The notes under the pieces are model-generated. The model saw only the letters and a list, made by a program, of their open reading frames with translations, did not search any database and had not been told where the DNA came from. The translations under genes and the position numbers were made by a program. Source: Actinomycetota bacterium (GTDB lineage: Bacteria > Actinomycetota > Actinomycetes > Nanopelagicales > Nanopelagicaceae). Taken from it: a stretch of DNA of 6,997 nt. Shown piece by piece: positions 1 through 3,985 of this stretch (the first letter of the stretch is position 1; the number at the start of each line of letters is the position of its first letter). Where the stretch lies: contig WLME01000060.1 of NCBI GenBank assembly GCA_009700365.1, forward strand, positions 1 to 6,997, written 5' to 3'.

Positions 1-374
1 ATATCGACGCCGAGCTTCTTTGCATACTCTGCATCGAATGCATGTTCAGCATCGATAAATGCGCAGATGCCGCCAGCTTTCTGTGCATTAGCGATTGCAT
101 GCAAGGTCAGGGTTGTCTTACCGGAAGATTCAGGTCCATAAATTTCAATGATGCGGCCACGTGGAAGGCCACCAATGCCTAGTGCAATATCGAGTGCGAT
201 AGAGCCAGTTGGAATAACTTCAATAACTTGAGCTTGTCGATCTGACATCTTCATGACTGAGCCCTTACCAAACTGTCGTTCGATTTGAGCTAGTGCGGTA
301 TCTAGCGCCTTCTGGCGGTCGGATACATTTTTATCTTCAGGCTTTGCTTTTTCTGCAGCCACTGTATTCTCCAT
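1..374 (-). CDS. recA: Recombinase RecA, N-terminal part (cut by window edge)
   Basis: RecA binds single-stranded DNA, drives homologous strand exchange and, as an activated filament, triggers LexA self-cleavage. The window holds the first 124 codons plus two bases. Visible features are the N-terminal oligomerisation helix (about residues 19-45, with the QFGKGSVMKM stretch typical of RecA), the PTGSIALDIALG segment, the Walker A loop GPESSGKT (80-87) and the conserved acidic FIDAEHA segment around residue 110. The ATG at 374-372 is chosen because translation from it gives a normal RecA N-terminus. The nearby ATG at 379-377 is out of frame. The ribosome site is weak (GAG five bases upstream). 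Transcription most likely starts near position 538, from the PafBC/LexA-controlled promoter, which leaves a long leader. Identity is certain; only the C-terminal end is missing. Confidence 0.99.
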   Translation of the reverse strand, partial: MENTVAAEKAKPEDKNVSDRQKALDTALAQIERQFGKGSVMKMSDRQAQVIEVIPTGSIALDIALGIGGLPRGRIIEIYGPESSGKTTLTLHAIANAQKAGGICAFIDAEHAFDAEYAKKLGVD

Positions 375-538
375 TTCATCTCGAACGTCTGCGAGCGCAG
401 TCGTTGGTATTCGGCCCAGAAGGTACGGAGATTCTCTGCGACGGCCCTCGCGTTATAGAGACGCTGTGGGCGGAGGCTGAGCACCGCTCTGGTTGTGCAG
501 TCAGTTTCCTGACCTGATGTAAGGGTATCCGAACATCT
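375..538 (-). other. G+C-rich recA 5' leader with hairpins
   Basis: This stretch lies between the inferred recA transcription start and the recA ATG. By hand count, 441-500 is 39/60 G+C, far above the surrounding core genes and unusual for an intergenic region in this genome. On the minus strand it holds a clean hairpin, GTCAG-GAAA-CTGAC (513-500), with a GNRA-type tetraloop. A shorter stem, CTGC-GCTC-GCAG, lies closer to the recA start (about 387-400). Several frames stay open on both strands; none has a convincing ribosome site or a protein I recognise. It may be a structured leader, a coding remnant, or both. That it is transcribed is inferred from the promoter position. Confidence 0.5.
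500..513 (-). other. GAAA-tetraloop hairpin in recA leader
   Basis: Five perfect base pairs (GTCAG/CTGAC) close a GAAA loop when read on the minus strand. It would form about 25 nt from the predicted 5' end of the recA transcript. No run of T follows, so it is not an intrinsic terminator. It may stabilise the 5' end or be a protein target; no function is established. Confidence 0.45.
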
Positions 539-544
539 GTTCGA
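529..544. promoter_or_regulatory. LexA operator (actinobacterial SOS box)
   Basis: On the minus strand the site reads TCGAAC-AGAT-GTTCGG, one base away from the actinobacterial LexA consensus TCGAAC-N4-GTTCGA. It begins at the base next to the -10 hexamer of the recA promoter, so bound LexA would cover the start site and block recA transcription until DNA damage. It also lies about 37 bases ahead of the divergent yaaA-like start at 582, so it could repress that gene as well. Confidence 0.9.
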
Positions 545-567
545 AAGGTAGCAGGCGCCACTGACAA
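545..567 (-). promoter_or_regulatory. PafBC-type (RecA-independent DNA damage) promoter of recA
   Basis: On the minus strand TTGTCAGTG (567-559) is followed by exactly eight bases (558-551) and then the -10 hexamer TACCTT (550-545). This matches the described actinobacterial RecA-NDp motif, tTGTCRgtg-N8-TAnnnT, which is recognised by the PafBC activator instead of a normal -35 element. Transcription should begin about seven bases past the -10, near position 538, inside the abutting LexA box. The promoter points at recA; the 23-base site lies 15 bases from the yaaA-like start on the other strand. Confidence 0.85.
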
Positions 568-569
568 GT

Positions 570-573
570 AGGG
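570..573 (+). promoter_or_regulatory. Ribosome binding site AGGG deciding the yaaA-like start
   Basis: AGGG ends eight bases before the GTG at 582. That spacing supports the 582 start over the upstream GTG at 573, which overlaps the site itself. Starting at 582 also gives the family-typical N-terminus MLILLPPSE. Confidence 0.55.
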
Positions 574-581
574 TGTGTCGC

Positions 582-1136
582 GTGTTGATCCTGCTGCCAC
601 CCTCCGAGAAGAAGAACCAGACGGATAAACCGACCCCGGCAATCAATGTATATGCGGGGGTTCTCTACCAGGCCCTTGATTGGAGCTCGCTCTCCCCGGC
701 CGCCAAGAAACGTGGCGAGACCGCCCTTGCAATTATCTCGGCCAAGCACGGGATTGTGCGCCCGTCGCAACGCATTGAGAGTTATAAAGAGAAGATTGAT
801 AACAAGGCGATGCGCGAACCTGTCGCCGCGCAACTAGACCCCATTAAGACTGGGCTTATTGTCGATTGCCGATCCTCGACCTACAGAACGGTCTGGCACT
901 CCCCTGTCGATATCACCGTTGAAGTGCGGGTATCTACTGTCGTCGATGGAGTTCGCACTGTGGTTACTCATATGTCAAAGAAAACACGTGGCGAAATTAC
1001 GCGGTGGTTACTGCAGAGCCGCTCGATGCCAAAGACGCCCGAGGATCTATATGCGATTGTCTCCGAGAAATATCCGTGTGCATTGACTCCATCTGATGGC
1101 ACCGAGCCGTGGATACTCGAAGTTATCGCCGTTTAA
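582..1136 (+). CDS. yaaA: YaaA-family (UPF0246/DUF328) stress protein, short form
   Basis: Members of this family include E. coli YaaA, which limits free iron and so protects DNA and protein during peroxide stress. Starting at GTG 582 the protein is 184 residues. Diagnostic segments are LILLPPSEKK at the N-terminus, then YAGVLYQALDW, ISAKHGIVRPSQRI, LIVDCRSSTY and the C-terminal HMSKKTRGEITRWLL, which matches the conserved SHxAKxxRG block. Typical members are about 245-260 residues. Here roughly 60 residues are missing between the LPPSE motif and the VLYQAL segment, with only a short linker left, but the frame is intact. It is the only plus-strand gene in the window. It is divergent from recA and shares the LexA box region, which suggests damage-linked expression. 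Its G+C (50-62% in sampled blocks) exceeds that of its neighbours, so transfer is possible. The stop abuts the stop of the convergent hydrolase gene. Confidence 0.85.
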   Translation: MLILLPPSEKKNQTDKPTPAINVYAGVLYQALDWSSLSPAAKKRGETALAIISAKHGIVRPSQRIESYKEKIDNKAMREPVAAQLDPIKTGLIVDCRSSTYRTVWHSPVDITVEVRVSTVVDGVRTVVTHMSKKTRGEITRWLLQSRSMPKTPEDLYAIVSEKYPCALTPSDGTEPWILEVIAV

Positions 1137-1979
1137 CTAGGCTCGTGAAAATGCAGTTTGCTTAATAAAGTCAACAGTCAGGTCTGGATAGTTCCACATA
1201 ATCACATGTGCGCAGTTATCAACGACTATCCAGTTGGAATGTCGGGGTGCTACTTCTCGTTCTTGTGCGCGCGGATGTGGAAGCGTTAAATCGTAATCTC
1301 CAAAGACAATTGATACTGGAATCTCTTCAGAGATAGTTGATTCAAACTTTTGAAAACGAATCGCCCTCCACATTGGCATGTAACCAATGGAGCGCGCCAT
1401 CGCAAGTACAGAATCTTTACAGGATTCGAAGGAGAGCTCACGCCAGAGATGTGTAATCTTTTTATAACCCATCGCTTTAAGAGGCGGTAAGTGATACGCA
1501 AGTCGAAGAAAATATTGTGAAATCTTAGCCAGGATTCGCGCCAGTAAACTTGGCGGAAGTTTCTGAGTTGGTCCCTCGTGCCATAATCCAGCGGGAGCAA
1601 GTGCTGTGACACTCTTTACGCGATCTGGAAATTGGGCTGCAAGTTCTAGCGCAATCCATCCACCTAAGGAGTTGCCTGCAACATGGAACTCGCGTATTCC
1701 AAAATCTTTCTCGAGAGCAGATGCTATGGAGCGTGCTAGCGAGCGTGGATCAAGGGGCTCGTCGTGCAAAGGTGCGCTTCCGTGTCCTGGAAGATCAACT
1801 GGATAAATGGTGAATGCATCTTCCAGCCCCGGATGAATTGATTTCCAGATATTTCCTGCAGAACCCAGGCCGTGAACGAGAACGAGAGCGGGAAGTCCTG
1901 AAGTTCGTGCAAATTCTTGAGACGTAACCGGCATTCTTAATAGCGGTATTTCTGAGTCTCTAATGGACACTGTTTGCAC
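1137..1979 (-). CDS. Alpha/beta-hydrolase fold protein
   Basis: This is a 280-residue cytoplasmic alpha/beta hydrolase with no signal peptide. The oxyanion-hole motif HGLGS is at residues 36-40, the nucleophile elbow GNSLGG has Ser104, the likely acid is Asp230 in GDYDLTLP, and the likely histidine is His258 in NCAHVIMW. So the catalytic triad looks complete. A cap region rich in Leu and aromatic residues spans about 130-205. The substrate cannot be told from sequence; the family covers esterases, C-C bond hydrolases and thioesterases. The start used is GTG 1979-1977, which overlaps the upstream DUF3046 gene by 43 bases. An in-frame ATG at 1934-1932, just past the DUF3046 stop, is an alternative that would remove 15 residues. 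The gene is probably co-transcribed with the DUF3046 gene. Its stop directly abuts the yaaA-like stop on the other strand. Confidence 0.9.
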   Translation of the reverse strand: MQTVSIRDSEIPLLRMPVTSQEFARTSGLPALVLVHGLGSAGNIWKSIHPGLEDAFTIYPVDLPGHGSAPLHDEPLDPRSLARSIASALEKDFGIREFHVAGNSLGGWIALELAAQFPDRVKSVTALAPAGLWHEGPTQKLPPSLLARILAKISQYFLRLAYHLPPLKAMGYKKITHLWRELSFESCKDSVLAMARSIGYMPMWRAIRFQKFESTISEEIPVSIVFGDYDLTLPHPRAQEREVAPRHSNWIVVDNCAHVIMWNYPDLTVDFIKQTAFSRA

Positions 1980-2137
1980 ACTGCACGCCAGATCTCATCA
2001 GCTTCTCGTCCGGCAGTAAGGGCTTCATTCACCGTCATCGAGTCAAGTTCACTTATTGCGATATCTTGTGAAAACGATGGCGCCCAAGATTCACCAAAAG
2101 AGAGCGTTAAGCGCTCTCGAAGATCTGAAATGCGCAT
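1937..2137 (-). CDS. DUF3046 family small protein
   Basis: This is a 66-residue soluble protein matching the actinobacterial DUF3046 family, whose function is unknown. Recognisable parts are the N-terminal MRISDLRERLTLSFG, the middle LDSMTVNEALTAGREADEIWRAVC (residues about 31-54) and a usual family length near 65. Members commonly lie next to recA in actinobacteria; here the hydrolase and yaaA-like genes separate the two. The ATG at 2137 lies three bases past the stop of the TetR gene. No clear Shine-Dalgarno is seen, so translational coupling is likely. The 3' end overlaps the hydrolase start. Confidence 0.85.
   Translation of the reverse strand: MRISDLRERLTLSFGESWAPSFSQDIAISELDSMTVNEALTAGREADEIWRAVCKQCPLETQKYRY
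2100..2118 (-). other. Terminator-like hairpin inside the DUF3046 gene
   Basis: A perfect seven-base stem, GAGAGCG/CGCTCTC, with a five-base loop lies about 20 bases into the DUF3046 gene. On the minus strand it is followed by TTTT (2099-2096). It could act as a weak intragenic terminator or attenuator, reducing read-through from clgR/TetR into the downstream genes. The T-run is short and the sequence is coding, so chance is also possible. Confidence 0.3.
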
Positions 2138-2140
2138 ATG

Positions 2141-2710
2141 TTAGAAGAGTGTGCGCTCTACAAGAAATTCAGCTTGTTCGCGAGATTGCTTCGCAGTAAT
2201 TGGCTGCATGACCTGACCGAGTAACCATCGCATTGCAAGCCCTGTAGCGGCTTCGGACTTTGTGGCCTGGTAAATGCATTGCGCCAATACTAGATACAGT
2301 GGATTTTCAGCATGAGACATAATCGCAATAAGAAGATCTGCATCGTGAACTCGCATTGTTGCTAAAGCAGGGTCTGCTGATATCTCACGCGAGAGCGTTT
2401 CGAGTGCATCAGCTGGAGTGCCGGCGCGCGATGCTATAGCGACAAGTCGTTCAACTTCAGCAGTAATGAGCGCTTCGAGAACTGCGTTTTTATCACGGTA
2501 ATGATTGTAAAGAGTCGCTCGCGAAACTTCAGATGCATCTGCAATTTCAATCATTGAAATATTTGATATTCCGTGTTGAGCAATTAGCGATTTTGTACCT
2601 TCGAGGATTGCGCTCTCGGTGCGACGATGGATTCCGCCTTGCAAAGCGTACTTAGGCTGCGTCGACAACGGAGAGCTTTGCGCTTTCACGAGAAATGAGA
2701 TCGTGTGCAA
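2141..2710 (-). CDS. TetR/AcrR-family transcriptional regulator
   Basis: This is a 189-residue reading from TTG 2710, the longest option. The N-terminal DNA-binding domain covers about residues 28-80: a first helix with RTESAILEGTKSLIAQHG, then IEIADASEVSRATLYNHYRDKNAVLEALI, the classic TetR helix-turn-helix with the Tyr-Tyr recognition region. The remaining 110 residues are helical and would form the ligand-binding and dimer domain; the ligand is unknown. The start is uncertain: TTG 2710, GTG 2689, TTG 2668 and TTG 2644 are all in frame and none has a good ribosome site. All but the last overlap the clgR coding end (2652), which suggests coupling to clgR. About 27 residues precede the conserved domain in the longest form, so a shorter start is quite possible. 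Confidence 0.9.
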   Translation of the reverse strand: MHTISFLVKAQSSPLSTQPKYALQGGIHRRTESAILEGTKSLIAQHGISNISMIEIADASEVSRATLYNHYRDKNAVLEALITAEVERLVAIASRAGTPADALETLSREISADPALATMRVHDADLLIAIMSHAENPLYLVLAQCIYQATKSEAATGLAMRWLLGQVMQPITAKQSREQAEFLVERTLF

Positions 2711-2918
2711 CGCCAGATATCACTGAAGAGAGTGTCAGTCCGAGCGCTTCGCAAATTGCATTAAGAAGTTCAGATGAAGCTTCTTTCTGTCCGCGCTCTA
2801 CTTCGGAAAGGTAGCCGAGAGAGACTCGAGCTTCGCGAGCAACATCGCGAAGAGTTCGAGATTGTGAGGTGCGAGCATCACGAAGTGTGTGACCAACTGC
2901 TTCACGTAATAACGTCAT
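2652..2918 (-). CDS. clgR: ClgR, XRE-family activator of Clp protease genes
   Basis: ClgR is an actinobacterial Cro/C1-type (XRE) helix-turn-helix regulator that activates clpP and clpC genes and other stress functions. The 88-residue protein carries the family signature strongly: MTLLREAVGHTLRDAR at the start, RTLRDVAREARVSLGYLSEVERG (21-43) and QKEASSELLNAICEALGL (44-61). The HTH domain spans about residues 11-65. A strong ribosome site, AAGGGAG (2931-2925), lies six bases before the ATG. The protein ends in Val-Val-Asp-Ala-Ala. Related ClgR/PopR proteins of Streptomyces end in alanines needed for Clp degradation, so this tail may be a degron. A perfect palindrome lies 21 bases upstream of the start codon. 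The 3' end overlaps the TetR gene. Position after pncC/cinA is the usual actinobacterial arrangement. Confidence 0.93.
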   Translation of the reverse strand: MTLLREAVGHTLRDARTSQSRTLRDVAREARVSLGYLSEVERGQKEASSELLNAICEALGLTLSSVISGVAHDLISRESAKLSVVDAA

Positions 2919-2939
2919 GTGCTGCTCCCTTCTGAGCTG

Positions 2940-2954
2940 CTAGTCCAGGACTAG
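2940..2954. promoter_or_regulatory. Perfect palindrome upstream of clgR (candidate operator)
   Basis: CTAGTCC-A-GGACTAG has two perfect seven-base arms around one central base. It lies across the pncC stop codon and 21 bases before the clgR ATG, in a gap of only 32 bases. Arms this close cannot form a hairpin loop in RNA, so a dimeric DNA-binding protein is the better explanation. ClgR itself or the co-encoded TetR protein are candidates. It does not match the CGC-N5-GCG type site described for corynebacterial ClgR. Confidence 0.45.
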
Positions 2955-3433
2955 TTGTTGCGATAGCTAAGGATACGCGCAAAGTTACCGATTGCGCTGG
3001 ATATAGCGCCCTGTCGAACGCCTTCACGCCCACTATCGAGGGTCAATTGCAAAGTTTGATTGATTGGGCCGGCGATGGCAATCCACACCGTACCTTCGCG
3101 GATGCCCATGTAATCCCCTGGGCCGGCGATCCCCGTTGTCGAAATCGCCCACGTTGTTCCGATTTTTGAAAGTGCACCTTGCGCCATCGCTACTGCAACT
3201 TCTTCGCTTACAACAGTAAATTCATCGATTGTCGATTGTGGTACTCCAAGGAAATTTACTTTCACATCAGATGTGTAAGCGATGATTCCGCCGATGAATA
3301 CTTCTGATGCTCCTGGAATTTGAGTAAGCGCATGGCCGATTCCACCACCGGTTAAAGACTCAGCGACAGAAACAGTTTCTCCGCGAGACTTCAAGTTTTC
3401 AATAATTGATTGAGCGTGGGCTTTTGTGGGCAC
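2951..3433 (-). CDS. pncC: Nicotinamide-nucleotide amidohydrolase PncC (CinA C-terminal domain type)
   Basis: The enzyme deamidates nicotinamide mononucleotide to nicotinate mononucleotide, recycling the NMN made by NAD-dependent DNA ligase. The 160-residue protein is the stand-alone CinA C-terminal domain; the N-terminal MoaB-like domain of full-length CinA is absent, as is common in actinobacteria. Visible motifs are VAESLTGGGIG (23-33) with the presumed catalytic Ser26, IAYTSDVK (51-58) with Tyr53 and Lys58, and the STTGIAGPG loop (98-106). The Ser-Tyr-Lys spacing fits what I recall for the family. The start is GTG 3433. A ribosome site AAAGAGGT (3452-3445) overlaps the pgsA stop, with an 11-base spacer that is rather long. 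The gene follows pgsA with a nine-base gap, so the two are likely co-transcribed. Often annotated as cinA. Confidence 0.93.
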   Translation of the reverse strand: MPTKAHAQSIIENLKSRGETVSVAESLTGGGIGHALTQIPGASEVFIGGIIAYTSDVKVNFLGVPQSTIDEFTVVSEEVAVAMAQGALSKIGTTWAISTTGIAGPGDYMGIREGTVWIAIAGPINQTLQLTLDSGREGVRQGAISSAIGNFARILSYRNN

Positions 3434-3442
3434 CGGGTAAAT

Positions 3443-3985
3443 CTACCTCTTTAGATACCAAGAACGTAAGTAGTCATATCCGCTTGTTATTGTCAGAATT
3501 ATTGCAACGGTTATAAATGAGTATTTGAACCAGTCAAGCCATGCGGGAAGTGGCAACATAAAGAATCCGACGCCGAAACTCTGCATGGTCGATTTGAGTT
3601 TCCCGCCCTTGCTTGCAGGGATCACCCCGCCTCGAATAACCAGAAGTCTGAAAAGTGTTATGCCAATTTCTCTGAACAGTATGACGCAGGTGATCCACCA
3701 CGGAAATCTATTTAGAATGGAAAGTGAAATCATCGCAGATCCTATGAGCGCCTTGTCAGCTACGGGATCGAGGAATGTGCCAAGAGAGGTAATGCGGTTG
3801 GACTGACGGGCCCATTTTCCATCTGCGATATCGGTAAGACCTAGTACAAAATAGATGCACCAAGAAAGAATTTGAAAACTGGGATTATCTCCACCGTCAT
3901 TGAACAGTGTGTAAACACCAACTGGTATTAAGAGAATTCTTGTGACGGTCAGTGTGTTTGGAGTGATAAACGAAGGCGCTTTCAT
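3443..3985 (-). CDS. pgsA: CDP-diacylglycerol--glycerol-3-phosphate 3-phosphatidyltransferase PgsA
   Basis: PgsA makes phosphatidylglycerophosphate from CDP-diacylglycerol and glycerol 3-phosphate, the committed step to phosphatidylglycerol and cardiolipin in the inner membrane. The 180-residue integral membrane protein carries the complete CDP-alcohol phosphotransferase motif DG-x2-AR-x8-G-x3-D-x3-D (Asp55, Gly56, Ala59, Arg60, Gly69, Asp73, Asp77), preceded by Asp52. The N-terminus IPNTLT-like (ITPNTLTVTRILLIPV, 7-22) is typical. Hydrophobic stretches near 14-28, 38-52, 80-105, 108-118, 135-150 and 155-170 suggest about five or six membrane helices. The ATG overlaps the rimO stop by four bases (ATGA), indicating coupled translation. 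Other family members use different head groups, but the position after rimO and before pncC supports PgsA. Confidence 0.93.
   Translation of the reverse strand: MKAPSFITPNTLTVTRILLIPVGVYTLFNDGGDNPSFQILSWCIYFVLGLTDIADGKWARQSNRITSLGTFLDPVADKALIGSAMISLSILNRFPWWITCVILFREIGITLFRLLVIRGGVIPASKGGKLKSTMQSFGVGFFMLPLPAWLDWFKYSFITVAIILTITSGYDYLRSWYLKR

Noticed and set aside
381..396. Second LexA-like site TCGAAC-GTCT-GCGAGC close to the recA start
   Set aside because: Only one half-site fits; the other arm has three mismatches to GTTCGA, so it is treated as chance.
293..517. Plus-strand 74-codon frame overlapping the recA start
   Set aside because: It is antisense to recA for a third of its length and has no ribosome site or family resemblance. 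The part after 385 could still be a remnant, noted under the leader.
531..560. tRNA-like 3' end (TTCGAAA loop followed by a CCA)
   Set aside because: The supposed T-stem arms do not pair and no acceptor or anticodon stem is found; the TTCGAA comes from the LexA box.
376..642. Minus-strand open frame ending one base before the recA ATG
   Set aside because: The product is Ser/Arg-rich with no recognisable domain, it crosses the recA promoter and LexA box, and it lacks a ribosome site at any plausible start.
302..646. Minus-strand 114-codon frame overlapping recA and the yaaA-like start
   Set aside because: Its upstream part is antisense to yaaA and spans the promoter, and its end is out of frame with recA. 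Only the G+C-rich centre looks at all coding-like, and no start fits.
2977..3015. Possible ClgR binding site (CGC...GCG) upstream of clgR in the pncC end
   Set aside because: The spacing between the CGC and GCG elements is eight bases, not the five of the described site.
3525..3806. Plus-strand frame within pgsA
   Set aside because: It is antisense to a clearly real gene carrying the complete CDP-alcohol phosphotransferase motif.
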